The position numbers and the translations under genes are program-made. From assembly GCA_017464745.1 (NCBI GenBank), contig JAFTYJ010000048.1:1-64000 (forward strand): DNA of 64,000 nucleotides, given 5' to 3'. The notes beneath the pieces are model-generated. The model was not told the origin of the DNA and searched no databases. It was given only the letters and a program-made list of their open reading frames with translations. Position 1 is the first letter of the stretch. Every line of letters begins with the position of its first letter. This document shows positions 1-7,964 of this stretch, piece after piece. Origin of the DNA: Rikenellaceae bacterium (GTDB lineage Bacteria; Bacteroidota; Bacteroidia; Bacteroidales; Rikenellaceae).

Positions 1-57
1 GGTTAGAATACATGCCTGTCACGCATGGGGTCACGGGTTCGAGTCCCGTACGCACCG
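1..57 (+). tRNA. tRNA-Asp (GTC), 5' end outside window
   Basis: The anticodon loop reads C-T-GTC-A-C, giving Asp. The T arm (ACGGG, loop TTCGAGT, CCCGT) and the 3' acceptor strand ACGCACC with discriminator G (the Asp identity base) end at 57. CCA is not fully encoded; CA follows. The 5' acceptor and most of the D arm lie before the window. A terminator follows at once, so this is the last gene of its transcript. Confidence 0.93.
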
Positions 58-77
58 CACTAAGGACAATCCACATC
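39..77 (+). repeat. Direct repeat copy 1: tRNA-Asp T-loop to terminator left arm
   Basis: These 39 bases recur at 328-366 with one difference (G52 becomes A341). The repeat starts in the T loop, covers the whole 3' end of the tRNA and continues 20 bases beyond it. This is the pattern left by tyrosine-integrase elements that use a tRNA 3' end as attachment site. Confidence 0.85.
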
Positions 78-95
78 GGGTTGTCCTTTTTGTTT
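62..95 (+). terminator. Intrinsic terminator of tRNA-Asp
   Basis: Stem AAGGACAA (62-69) pairs with TTGTCCTT (81-88) around an 11-nt loop and runs into a T-rich tract. The left arm lies inside the repeat that recurs at 328-366, but the second copy lacks the right arm. Confidence 0.8.
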
Positions 96-327
96 TGTGC
101 TATGTGGTGGCGCGTGGGGTAGTGTGGTGTGTGGTGTGTGGCTTGTCCTTTTGTTTGGCGGCTGTGTCGCTGCTTGTGAAAACAAGTTTCCACCGCATCG
201 CCCAACCTCCAAACCCAACCTTCGGTTGTCGTGCGGCACGCACGGCACTCTCATTGGGGCAGGGTTGCGAGGATGTTTTTGTATATATATTATAGGTATC
301 CTCGCTTCACCTCGCAGTGCTCGGCGG
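96..327. other. Non-coding stretch between the two tRNA 3' repeats
   Basis: I see no credible gene; the short open frames have no recognisable protein. It contains an 8-bp inverted repeat (GCGAGGAT at 267-274, ATCCTCGC at 298-305) and an AT-rich motif, TATATATATTATAGGTAT at 282-299, that recurs in related form upstream of several genes here. If the flanking repeats are att sites, this is all that is left of the element. Confidence 0.5.
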
Positions 328-366
328 TCGAGTCCCGTACACACCGCACTAAGGACAATCCACATC
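328..366 (+). repeat. Direct repeat copy 2: displaced tRNA-Asp 3' end
   Basis: Matches 39-77 at 38 of 39 positions. Upstream of 328 the match stops: no anticodon arm or 5' acceptor is present, so this is not a functional tRNA gene. Downstream it abuts the tsf terminator. It reads as an att-like duplication or the stub of a deleted tandem tRNA. Confidence 0.8.
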
Positions 367-401
367 AAAACAAAAGCCCCGTCCACCTTGCGGCGAACGG
401 G
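367..401 (-). terminator. Intrinsic terminator of the tsf operon
   Basis: On the minus strand a 10-bp stem (plus-strand arms 378-387 and 392-401, two G-U pairs) is closed by a GCAA tetraloop and followed by a T-rich tract (367-376). It lies 28 bases past the tsf stop. Confidence 0.88.
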
Positions 402-428
402 ACTATGCAAAACGACTTTGAATAAGTC

Positions 429-1247
429 TTAGTCGTTCAGGCTGAAACGTTGGTAAGCAACAACGGTAGCCTCTTTATCCGATTCTTTGATAAATTGCTC
501 AACCGATTGTTTGGGGTTCTTAACAAGTGCTTGGCTCAACAGAGTGTTCTCTTTGAGGAACTTGTTAACTTTACCCTCGGCAATCTTATCAAGCATAGCC
601 TCGGGTTTGCCATCCAAACGGGCTTGCTCACGGCCGATAGCACGCTCTTTCTCGATAACCTCTGCGGGGCAATCTGCGGCGCTAATCGAAACGGGAGCCA
701 TTGCGGTTGCTTGCATTGCTACGTCTTTGGCAACAGCAGCGTCAACCTCTTTGTTGAAACCAATGATGGTACCCAATTTAGCGTTGGTGTGAACGTAAGC
801 AGCGCAGTAAGCAGCCTCAATACGGCCGTAGAAGGGCAACTCAACTTTCTCACCGGTTTGACCGCTCTTCTCGGTAACCATGTCGTTTACGGTAACGTCA
901 CCTGCTTTGCAAGCCAACAGAGCCTCCATATCGGCAGCGTCGTTAGCAACAGCAGCGTCGAGGATAGTGTTGGCGGTAGCCGAGAACTCCGAGTTTTTAG
1001 CAACGAAGTCGGTCTCGCAAGCCAAGCATACCATATATGCTTTGTTACCTACGATTTTGGTTACTACAACACCCTCGGTAGCGGTGCGGTCAGCACGTTT
1101 GCTTGCTACGAGTTTACCTTTCTCGCGGATAATATCTTTTGCTTTCTCGAAATCGCCCTCAGCCTCTTGAAGTGCTTTTTTGCAATCCATCATACCTGCG
1201 CCGGTCATTGTGCGCAATTTGGCGATATCTGCAACAGTAATTTCCAT
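429..1247 (-). CDS. tsf: Translation elongation factor Ts
   Basis: EF-Ts is the cytoplasmic guanine-nucleotide exchange factor that releases GDP from EF-Tu. The 272-aa product opens with the UBA-like domain (TGAGMMDCKKAL, about residues 15-26) and has the conserved TDFV motif (79-82) that contacts EF-Tu, followed by the dimerisation/core domain. Length is normal for the family. The ATG at 1247 gives the classical N-terminus MEITVADIAKLR. It lies 37 bases after rpsB, its usual partner, and is the last gene of the operon, closed by the tetraloop terminator at 367-401. The stop is TAA. Confidence 0.98.
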   Translation of the reverse strand: MEITVADIAKLRTMTGAGMMDCKKALQEAEGDFEKAKDIIREKGKLVASKRADRTATEGVVVTKIVGNKAYMVCLACETDFVAKNSEFSATANTILDAAVANDAADMEALLACKAGDVTVNDMVTEKSGQTGEKVELPFYGRIEAAYCAAYVHTNAKLGTIIGFNKEVDAAVAKDVAMQATAMAPVSISAADCPAEVIEKERAIGREQARLDGKPEAMLDKIAEGKVNKFLKENTLLSQALVKNPKQSVEQFIKESDKEATVVAYQRFSLND

Positions 1248-1284
1248 TGTTCTAATCTGTTTAAGTTGTTAAACCTTAGTAAAT

Positions 1285-2106
1285 TTATTCAGCGCTCTCG
1301 GTAGCAGCCTCAGCAGCCTCCTCAACTACAACCTCTACGGCTTTGGTTTTGCGAGCACGAGGTTGTTTTGCGCCTTTCTCCTCGGCAGCAGCCTCTTTGT
1401 CCTCTTTCTCTTTCTCCAAGCGACGCTCCTCGACACCCTCTTGGATAGCCTCGCACATTGCGTCGAGGATTACCGAAATCGATTTTGCAGCGTCATCGTT
1501 TGCGGGGATAACGTAGTCGATGTTGGTGGGGTCGCAGCAGGTATCAACCATTGCGAATACGGGGATGCTCAGACGGTTTGCCTCACGAACAGCGTTTGCC
1601 TCTTTTTGTACGTCGATAACGAACAGAGCAGCGGGCAGACGGGTCAGGTCAGCAATCGAACCAAGGTTCTTCTCGAGTTTGGCACGTTGACGAGCGATTT
1701 GGAGTTTCTCGCGTTTGCCGAAGTTGTCATAGGTACCGTCAGCGGTCATTTTGTCGATGGTAGCCATCTTCTTAACAGCTTTACGGATGGTGGGGAAGGT
1801 GGTCAGCATACCACCTGCCCAACGCTCGGTAACGTAAGGCATATTTACTGCGCTTACTTTCTCGGCTACGATCTCTTTTGCTTGTTTCTTGGTAGCAACG
1901 AAGAGAACTTTGCGACCGCTTTTGGCGATTTGTTTGAGAGCAGCAGCAGCCTCGTCAACTTTCGCTACGGTTTTGTGCAGGTCCAGGATGTGGATACCGT
2001 TCTTCTCCATGAAGATGTAGGGAGCCATTTTGGGGTTCCATTTGCGTTTCAAGTGACCGAAGTGTACTCCTGCTTCAAGGAGTTGTTCAAAATTAGTTCT
2101 TGCCAT
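1285..2106 (-). CDS. rpsB: Ribosomal protein uS2
   Basis: Small-subunit protein S2, which joins the 30S body late and supports S1 binding. The N-terminus (FEQLLEAGVHFGHLKRKWNPKM) and the GRKVLFVATKK and TNIDYVIPANDDA blocks are diagnostic. At 273 aa it is longer than the roughly 240-aa bacterial average because of a charged tail from about residue 226, rich in Glu, Lys and Ala, as is common in Bacteroidetes. It is third in the rplM-rpsI-rpsB-tsf operon. A 238-nt gap with several hairpins precedes it and may carry autoregulation. No separate TAnnTTTG promoter is visible in that gap. Confidence 0.98.
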   Translation of the reverse strand: MARTNFEQLLEAGVHFGHLKRKWNPKMAPYIFMEKNGIHILDLHKTVAKVDEAAAALKQIAKSGRKVLFVATKKQAKEIVAEKVSAVNMPYVTERWAGGMLTTFPTIRKAVKKMATIDKMTADGTYDNFGKREKLQIARQRAKLEKNLGSIADLTRLPAALFVIDVQKEANAVREANRLSIPVFAMVDTCCDPTNIDYVIPANDDAAKSISVILDAMCEAIQEGVEERRLEKEKEDKEAAAEEKGAKQPRARKTKAVEVVVEEAAEAATESAE

Positions 2107-2344
2107 TGTTGTGTTTTTTGGTTTAATTTTTTGTATAAAATTCTCGTCATCAACCCCTCGGCAGCAATGCTTTTGTCATTGGTCCGAAAGGTTTTATCGC
2201 CCTTAGGCAACTGCGTGGTAGCGTCGTGTCGACAGTTTGCTATTCTCACCACAGTGGCGCACCGACCAAACGATGCGCCCCATGGCATATAGTATCTGCA
2301 TTTCCGACGGTCCCGCAGTTCTGGGACCCTTGGGCAGGGTTTGA
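2107..2344 (-). promoter_or_regulatory. Structured rpsI-rpsB intergenic leader
   Basis: This 238-nt untranslated gap sits inside a ribosomal operon whose other junctions are 2 and 37 nt. On the minus strand it forms GGTCCC/GGGACC (plus arms 2309-2314 and 2323-2328) and GGCGCA/TGCGCC (2256-2261 and 2274-2279). Neither hairpin has a T-tract, and no promoter matching TAnnTTTG is seen. A cis-regulatory leader bound by S2 is the natural guess, since S2 autoregulates rpsB-tsf in E. coli, but the structure is not matched here to a named family. Confidence 0.4.
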
Positions 2345-2734
2345 CTAACGTTTGCTGAATTGGAATTTGGCACGTGCACCGGGTTGACCAGCTTTTTTAC
2401 GCTCAACCTCACGCGAGTCACGAGTCAGGAAACCGTTCTTTTTGAGTACGGGGCGCAACTCGGCGTCAATCTCGCACAGAGCGCGAGCGATACCCATACG
2501 GGCAGCCTCGGCTTGGCCTTTGATACCGCCACCAACCAGGTTGATGGTTACGTCGTAGCTCTCAACACCGTTGATAACCAACAGGGGTTGTTTTACTACA
2601 TATTGGAAAATCTCCAAGGGGAAGTAGGTTTCCAGGGGTTTGTTATTGATGGTGATAGTTCCGTTGCCGGGTTTAACGAAAACGCGAGCGACGGCGGCCT
2701 TTCTGCGGCCTACGGTATTTACTACTTGCTCCAT
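2345..2734 (-). CDS. rpsI: Ribosomal protein uS9
   Basis: 30S protein S9, whose C-terminal tail reaches the P-site tRNA. The 129-aa product starts EQVVNTVGRRKAAVARV and ends in the canonical Lys-Arg tail (FQFSKR), so it is full length. It begins 2 nt after the rplM stop, the near-universal rplM-rpsI pairing, and shares its promoter. The stop codon is TAG, which shows that TAG is an ordinary stop in this genome and matters when judging the in-frame TAG in pepD. Confidence 0.98.
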   Translation of the reverse strand: MEQVVNTVGRRKAAVARVFVKPGNGTITINNKPLETYFPLEIFQYVVKQPLLVINGVESYDVTINLVGGGIKGQAEAARMGIARALCEIDAELRPVLKKNGFLTRDSREVERKKAGQPGARAKFQFSKR

Positions 2735-2736
2735 TG

Positions 2737-3192
2737 TTACTTAATCTCGTTTAATTTAACAACTTTGGGAGTTTGAGCCTCGTGGGGATGCTCTGCACCT
2801 GCATAAACTTTGAGGTTTTTGATCAGAGCCTCGCCCAGACGGTTTTTGGGGAGCATACCGCGAACGGCTTTCTCGATAACGGTTTTGGGCGATTTTGCGA
2901 AGTACTCTGCGGGGGTGGTGAAACGTTGACCGCCGGGGTAGCCGGTGTGGCGTACATAGGTTTTAGCAGTCAGTTTGTTACCGGTCAGGCGTACTTTCTC
3001 GGCGTTGATGATGATTACGTTGTCACCGCAATCAACGTTGGGAGTGAAGCTCGGTTTGTTTTTACCGCGCAGAATCTTGGCTACCTGCGAAGCGAGGCGA
3101 CCCAGAACCTCTCCGTTTGCGTCGATGAGAACCCACTCTTTTTGAGCGGTTTTCTCGTTGACGTAGAGAGTCTTGTAACTTTTCGAATCCAC
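2737..3192 (-). CDS. rplM: Ribosomal protein uL13
   Basis: 50S protein L13, an early assembly protein binding 23S rRNA. The 151-aa product shows WVLIDANGEVLGRLAS near the start, the GDNVIIINAEKVRLTGNK core and the MLPKNRLG signature. It is the first gene of the operon. A good promoter lies 57-87 bases upstream. Length and ends are normal. Confidence 0.98.
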   Translation of the reverse strand: MDSKSYKTLYVNEKTAQKEWVLIDANGEVLGRLASQVAKILRGKNKPSFTPNVDCGDNVIIINAEKVRLTGNKLTAKTYVRHTGYPGGQRFTTPAEYFAKSPKTVIEKAVRGMLPKNRLGEALIKNLKVYAGAEHPHEAQTPKVVKLNEIK

Positions 3193-3248
3193 TGTAATTT
3201 AGTTTTTAGTTATACTTATTTTGATATAATTCTTCTCTTTTCGGACTG

Positions 3249-3277
3249 CAAATATACAGCAATTTATCAAATTCAAA
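3249..3277 (-). promoter_or_regulatory. Promoter of rplM-rpsI-rpsB-tsf
   Basis: On the minus strand a -33 TTTG (plus 3274-3277) is followed after 17 bases by the -7 element TATATTTG (plus 3249-3256), close to the Bacteroidetes housekeeping consensus. The predicted start gives a leader of about 50 nt. Confidence 0.7.
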
Positions 3278-3340
3278 AACTCTATAAGAAAAAATGATAA
3301 TCACCGCCTTGCGTATAGTCTGACACTATTTGGCGTGCAT

Positions 3341-3907
3341 TTAGCACGCTTGGGTCAGGTGTTCCACAAGGATTTTTATGCCCATCAGCACCAGGATTAC
3401 TCCTCCCGCCATCTCGGCGCGGTGCTTAAATCTACATCCGAGGCTGCAACCGAGGCGCACACCCGCGGCCGACAGGGCGAAGGTCACTATGCCGATAATT
3501 GCTGCGGCCTGCCACATATTGACACCCAGGAAGGCGAACGATACTCCCACTGCCAGCGCGTCGATGCTTGTAGCCACCGCCATAGGCAGCATTGCTCGCG
3601 GCGAGAAGTCGCCGTCGTGGTTGCACTCCTCATCCTTCGACACCGACTCGCGAATCATATTGGCCCCGATAAGGCCAAGCAACACGAAAGCAATCCAGTG
3701 GTCGACGCTCTTGACTGTGGTGGCAAAACTTACGCCCAGAGCCCAGCCCACAAGCGGCATCAGAGCCTGAAATCCGCCAAACCACACACCTGTGGTGATG
3801 ATATGGCGAGGGCGTACGCGACACACCGACAGACCTTTGCCGATGGCAACCGCGAAGGCATCCATTGCCAATCCCACAGCGATTATGAGTAGTTCTACAA
3901 ACGACAT
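3341..3907 (-). CDS. mntP: Manganese efflux pump MntP
   Basis: Small inner-membrane exporter of Mn2+ that limits manganese toxicity. From the ATG at 3907 the protein is 188 aa with about six membrane segments in two repeats, each with an acidic membrane motif: GLAMDAFAVAIGKGL near the start and ATSIDALAVGVSFAF after the midpoint. The paired Asp residues are characteristic of the family. A longer frame begins at 3943, but a -7 element (3914-3921) lies between the two starts, so 3907 is preferred and the mRNA may be almost leaderless. No yybP-ykoY-like manganese riboswitch was recognised upstream. Confidence 0.9.
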   Translation of the reverse strand: MSFVELLIIAVGLAMDAFAVAIGKGLSVCRVRPRHIITTGVWFGGFQALMPLVGWALGVSFATTVKSVDHWIAFVLLGLIGANMIRESVSKDEECNHDGDFSPRAMLPMAVATSIDALAVGVSFAFLGVNMWQAAAIIGIVTFALSAAGVRLGCSLGCRFKHRAEMAGGVILVLMGIKILVEHLTQAC

Positions 3908-3913
3908 AGGCCG

Positions 3914-3921
3914 CAAAGATA
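3914..3921 (-). promoter_or_regulatory. mntP promoter -7 element
   Basis: TATCTTTG on the minus strand, with a TTG 19 bases upstream. It lies only 7 bases before the chosen ATG, so the transcript start and start codon nearly coincide. Confidence 0.55.
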
Positions 3922-4008
3922 CTACTTTTCGGCCTATTCGCAATGTTTTTACCTATATTTATATACACGTGCGAGAGTTTTTAGGCTCTGCCATTTCGGT
4001 GTGTGGGC

Positions 4009-4548
4009 TTACATTTGGTCAATCCACAGCACTTTGTCGCTATCGTCCTTGGGGGCGTGCGGTTTGGCGGGCACTTCGGGGTATCCCACGGCCACAACAC
4101 ACAGCGGACTCCAACCCTCGGGAATGATAGGGAGGTTTTCGGTGAGCCATTGCTCGGCTGTGCCTGCCGACGGGTCGTCTTTCAGGTGCGGACGGTCTTT
4201 GATGTGCACCCAGCAACTACCCAAGCCGTGCTCTTCGGCGGCAAGTTGGAGAATGGTGGTAGAGATTGCACAATTGACCTCCCACAGGTCCGAAGCCTGA
4301 GTGTCGCCACACACGATGATTCCTACGGGGGTGCCACTCAGCAACGCCGAGCCGTAGTCGCGCATTTGCGACATAATTTTGAGTTTGGCGGGGTCGGTCA
4401 CTACGATGTAGCGTGTCGAGCGGGTGTTTTTGGACGACGGGGCGGTGAGTGCCTCGGCCAGAATTTGCTCTATTACCTCGCGTGAAGGTTGTTGGTCGGT
4501 AAATCGGCGGCAACTGCGACGTGCCGCAACTATCTCTTGAAGTGTCAT
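4009..4548 (-). CDS. Nitroreductase family protein
   Basis: FMN-dependent oxidoreductase of the nitroreductase superfamily, using NAD(P)H to reduce nitro-aromatics, quinones or flavins; the natural substrate cannot be told from sequence. The 179-aa protein opens with the family signature of a helix then RRSCRRFTDQQPS, followed by ILAEALTAPSSKNTRSTRYIVV, which forms the FMN-phosphate site. ISTTILQLAAEEHGLGSCW is the second conserved block and VVAVGYPE lies near the end. The length matches the compact single-domain type. It starts 9 bases after the ispF stop, so the two are probably cotranscribed; mntP downstream has its own promoter. Confidence 0.9.
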   Translation of the reverse strand: MTLQEIVAARRSCRRFTDQQPSREVIEQILAEALTAPSSKNTRSTRYIVVTDPAKLKIMSQMRDYGSALLSGTPVGIIVCGDTQASDLWEVNCAISTTILQLAAEEHGLGSCWVHIKDRPHLKDDPSAGTAEQWLTENLPIIPEGWSPLCVVAVGYPEVPAKPHAPKDDSDKVLWIDQM

Positions 4549-4557
4549 ATCTGCAAA

Positions 4558-5037
4558 CTATTTGAAAATCAATACTACGGACTCGGCGGCGACACCCTCG
4601 CCACGACCCTCAAAACCGAGCCGTTCGGTGGTTGTTGCCTTGACCGAAACTTGCGAAAGTTCCACACCCAGACAATCGGCAATCTCGCCACGCATAGCGT
4701 CGATGTAGGGGCGCACTTTGGGCGCTTGGAGGATGATAGTACAATCGACGTTGCCCACGCTCCAACCCTCGGCGGCGAGGATGTCGCGTGTGCGGCGCAA
4801 CAGGATTCGAGAGTCCATACCCTTGAATTCGCCCGAGGTGTCGGGGAAGTGCAGTCCGATGTCGCCCAATGCCGCAGCGCCGAGCAGTGCGTCGCAAAGT
4901 GCGTGCAATACCGCATCGCCATCGGAGTGAGCCACACAACCTTTGTCATAGGGGATGCTTACCCCTCCCAGGCGCAACGTCAGGCCCTCGGCCAGTCGAT
5001 GCACGTCGTATCCGTGTCCTATTCTGAATGTAGTCAT
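4558..5037 (-). CDS. ispF: 2-C-methyl-D-erythritol 2,4-cyclodiphosphate synthase
   Basis: Fifth step of the MEP isoprenoid pathway: converts CDP-ME 2-phosphate to MEcPP with release of CMP. The 159-aa protein has the metal-binding D-V-H of GHGYDVHRL (D11, H13) and a third ligand in [11 protein letters not shown] (H45), the [10 protein letters not shown] loop and the C-terminal [16 protein letters not shown] motif. It is full length. The ispH gene of the same pathway lies in this window at 42684. Confidence 0.97.
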   Translation of the reverse strand: MTTFRIGHGYDVHRLAEGLTLRLGGVSIPYDKGCVAHSDGDAVLHALCDALLGAAALGDIGLHFPDTSGEFKGMDSRILLRRTRDILAAEGWSVGNVDCTIILQAPKVRPYIDAMRGEIADCLGVELSQVSVKATTTERLGFEGRGEGVAAESVVLIFK

Positions 5038-5121
5038 ATCTTATTTTGTCACTTTTGACAAAGTAACGATTTTTTTTGTATATTTACAAATCCGTTGGTC
5101 ACAACAAAAACCTTAAACGCT

Positions 5122-6585
5122 ATGAATCAGTCTATTCGTAATCTGTCGCCCACGCTTGTGTGGGAAATTTTCGATGATATAACCGCTGTTCCGCGCCCCT
5201 CCAAACGAGAGGAGAAGATAGGTGCGTGGTTGGTGGATTTTGCCCGCCGCCACTCGCTCGACTATCGCACCGACAGCGCAGGAAACATCACAATACTCAG
5301 CCCCGCAACTCCCGGAATGGAGGGTCGCCCCACGGTGGTGCTCCAATCGCATATGGATATGGTGTGCGAAAAGAATGCCGACACTCTCCACGACTTCGAC
5401 CGCGACCCCATTCAAACCTACATTGACCCACAAGGTTGGGTGCGTGCCCGTGGTACTACGCTCGGTGCCGACTGCGGTATCGGTATGGCTGCGGCGTTGG
5501 CTGTGCTTATTGACCCTGAGGTTGTGCACGGCCCCATCGAGGCGCTGTTTACGGTTGATGAGGAGACTGGACTTACGGGTGCGTTCAATTTGGGTGAGGG
5601 GATGATTTCGGGCTCTTGCCTGATAAACCTCGACTCGGAGGATGAGGGCGAACTATTTATCGGCTGTGCAGGTGGTGTCGATACCCTTGCATCGCTGCCT
5701 TATACCACCGAGCCTGCTCCCGCGTGTCATAAATTCTTCCGTGTGGATGTGACGGGACTCCAAGGCGGCCATAGTGGCGACAATATTGACGACGGATTGG
5801 GTAATAGTAACCGCATTCTGGCTCGTCTGTTGTGGCAGGCCGAACGCCTGTTGGGTTTGCGCCTTGTGCGCTTCGACGGCGGCAACCTGCGTAATGCAAT
5901 CCCGCGTGAGGCGTGGGCGGTGGTTGCCGTGCCCGATATGCAGGCCGACGAGTTTGTAAACCTCTTTGCCACCTTCCGCCGTGAGGTGCAGGCCGAGTAT
6001 GCCGCAACCGATAGCGGACTCGAAATGACGCTTTCGGCCGCCGAGAGTAGTGAGGTTGTGGAGCGTAACGTTACCCGACGACTGCTGAATGCTGTGGTGG
6101 GTGTACCTAATGGTGTGCTTGCAATGAGCGCATCGCTTCAAGGGCTGGTCGAAACCTCGACAAACCTTGCGTCTGTAAAATTTACTGAAACTAATGGCGA
6201 ATGTAATATCGTGATTACCACCTCGCAACGCTCGTCGGTAGAGAGTGCCAAACGTGCCGCTGCACAGGCAGTCGAGAGTGTGTTTGAGTTGGCGGGTGCT
6301 ATCGTAACCCACTCGGACGGCTACCCCGGTTGGGCTCCCAACACCGCGTCGCATATTCTCGGTGTTACGGCCGAAGCCTACCGCCGTCTGTTTGCTACCG
6401 AACCCAAGGTGCGAGCCATACACGCGGGCTAGGAGTGTGGCCGGTATCTCGAAAAATACCCCGAATTGGATATGGTGTCGTTTGGACCGACCCTGCGCGG
6501 AGTTCACTCGCCCGACGAACGCCTCGAAATAGCAACCGTCGATAAGTTCTGGCGACTGCTTTTGGAGGTTTTGGCCAACATTTAA
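5122..6585 (+). pseudogene. pepD: Xaa-His / cytosolic non-specific dipeptidase, interrupted by in-frame TAG
   Basis: M20-family dizinc dipeptidase that degrades dipeptides in the cytoplasm. From the ATG at 5122 the N-terminus (NLSPTLVWEIFDDITAVPRPSKREE) is canonical; zinc-site motifs are QSHMDMV, LGADCGIGMA and DEETGLTGAF. After 436 codons a TAG stands at 6430-6432 inside the C-terminal HAGLECG motif, exactly where Leu is expected. Beyond it the same frame continues with ECGRYLEKYPELDMVSFGP and GVHSPDER to a TAA at 6583, giving the normal length of 487 codons. A product ending at 6432 would lose the last 50 residues just after the zinc-ligand His. The rest shows no decay, so the change is recent or a base-calling error. 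A TTG at 5095 is an unlikely start. Confidence 0.88.
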
Positions 6586-6596
6586 GCCGCCTGCAA

Positions 6597-7904
6597 ATGA
6601 CCCTTACCATTACAATTTGCGCCGCCACCTGCCTGTTGTTGATTGCTGGAGTGTTGTGGCTGCCCGAACTGCGCATCGGACCTGTCAGAGTTGCCACCTA
6701 TTGGGTTGTGGCTCTGTTGGGTGCTTGTGTGTTGTTGGTGTCGGGTACGATTTCGCCGCGTGAGGTGCTGGCGGGATTTGTGGCCGACACGGCGGTCAAT
6801 CCGCTCAAAATTCTGGTGCTGTTTCTGTCGATGACCGCGCTGTCAGTGTTCCTCGATGAGGTGGGTATCTTCCGTCGCTTGGCTGCGATGACCGTGGCCC
6901 GAAGCCGTGGTGGTCAGTGGTCGCTGTTTTGGAGTCTCTATGTGATGGTGTCGCTGCTGACGGTGTTCACCTCCAACGATGTGATTATCCTGACGTTCAC
7001 ACCCTTTATCTGCTACTTTGCACGCAACGCAAATATCAACCCCGCACCCTATCTGTTTGCCGAGTTTACGGCCGCCAATACTTGGAGTATGGCGCTGATT
7101 ATCGGCAACCCCACCAATATCTATCTGGCAACCTCGGCGGGGGTGGATTTTGCCCAATACCTGAGGGTTATGCTCCTACCTACCATTGCGGGCGGAGTGA
7201 CAGCCTTTGTTGCGCTGTATATACTCTTCCACCGCCAACTGCAACGCCCTCTGATTCCTGTGCGTGCCGAGCGAGAGCCGCTCAATCGTTCGGGTGTGAT
7301 TATCGGCTTGTCGCACTTTGCGGCTTGCTTGATACTGCTTGTTGCAAGTTCGTGGGTGGGACTCGAAATGTGGGGTATCTCGCTGGCGGTTTTTGTGAGT
7401 CTTGCGGCGGTGGCAATGCTCTATGGAGTGCTATCGCATCACGGATTTGGCGAGATTCTGCATACCCTGCGTCGTCTGCCGTGGCAGTTAGTACCCTTTG
7501 TGTTGTCGATGTTTACGCTGGTGCTCGCACTCGAACACTCGGGGGCTACGGCGTGGATGGCGTCGCTGCTGTCGGGCCGTCATACAATCATAACCTATGG
7601 CGTGGCCTCGACCCTTGCGTCCAATGCTATCAACAACATTCCGATGAGTGTGCTGTTTAGTTCGATTATCGCCGAGGGTGTAGCCGAGGGCGAGATGTTG
7701 CGTGCTGTGTTTGCGTCGATTGTTGGCTCAAATATTGGCGCTCTGTTGTCGCCTATCGGAGCCTTGGCTGGTTTGATGTGGGCCTCAATACTTCGCACTC
7801 ACGATATCGAAATCGGATTTTTGGGTTTTGTGTGGCGTGGTCTTTTGATAGGTATCCCCACTCTGTTTGCCACCCTGTTTGCGCTGATTGCAATGGGGCT
7901 GTAA
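6597..7904 (+). CDS. ArsB/NhaD-type (SLC13-like) membrane transporter
   Basis: Polytopic inner-membrane ion transporter of 435 aa with about 11 hydrophobic segments. The central FTSNDVIILTFTPF and IIGNPTNIYLATSAGVDF blocks resemble the two substrate-site hairpins of ArsB/NhaD permeases, and TLASNAINNIPMSVLF is the matching motif in the second half. The substrate is unknown: arsenite, Na+/H+ exchange or a dicarboxylate are all possible, and no ars genes are nearby to favour arsenic. It begins 11 bases after the intact end of pepD and is probably cotranscribed with it. A bidirectional terminator follows. Confidence 0.8.
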   Translation: MTLTITICAATCLLLIAGVLWLPELRIGPVRVATYWVVALLGACVLLVSGTISPREVLAGFVADTAVNPLKILVLFLSMTALSVFLDEVGIFRRLAAMTVARSRGGQWSLFWSLYVMVSLLTVFTSNDVIILTFTPFICYFARNANINPAPYLFAEFTAANTWSMALIIGNPTNIYLATSAGVDFAQYLRVMLLPTIAGGVTAFVALYILFHRQLQRPLIPVRAEREPLNRSGVIIGLSHFAACLILLVASSWVGLEMWGISLAVFVSLAAVAMLYGVLSHHGFGEILHTLRRLPWQLVPFVLSMFTLVLALEHSGATAWMASLLSGRHTIITYGVASTLASNAINNIPMSVLFSSIIAEGVAEGEMLRAVFASIVGSNIGALLSPIGALAGLMWASILRTHDIEIGFLGFVWRGLLIGIPTLFATLFALIAMGL

Positions 7905-7924
7905 GTTTGCCCCGTTACCAATAT

Positions 7925-7963
7925 AAAAAGGTGCTCAACCCTGTGTGGCTGAGCACCTTTTTT
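7925..7963. terminator. Bidirectional terminator
   Basis: Stem GGTGCTCA/TGAGCACC (7930-7937, 7950-7957) is flanked by AAAAA on the left and TTTTTT on the right. It ends the transporter transcript on plus and the M23 peptidase gene on minus. Confidence 0.9.
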
Positions 7964-7964
7964 A

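Noticed and set aside
6430-6432. Genome-wide TAG recoding or pyrrolysine
   Set aside because: TAG ends rpsI, valS, xerD and cmk at their normal positions, and no pyl genes are seen.
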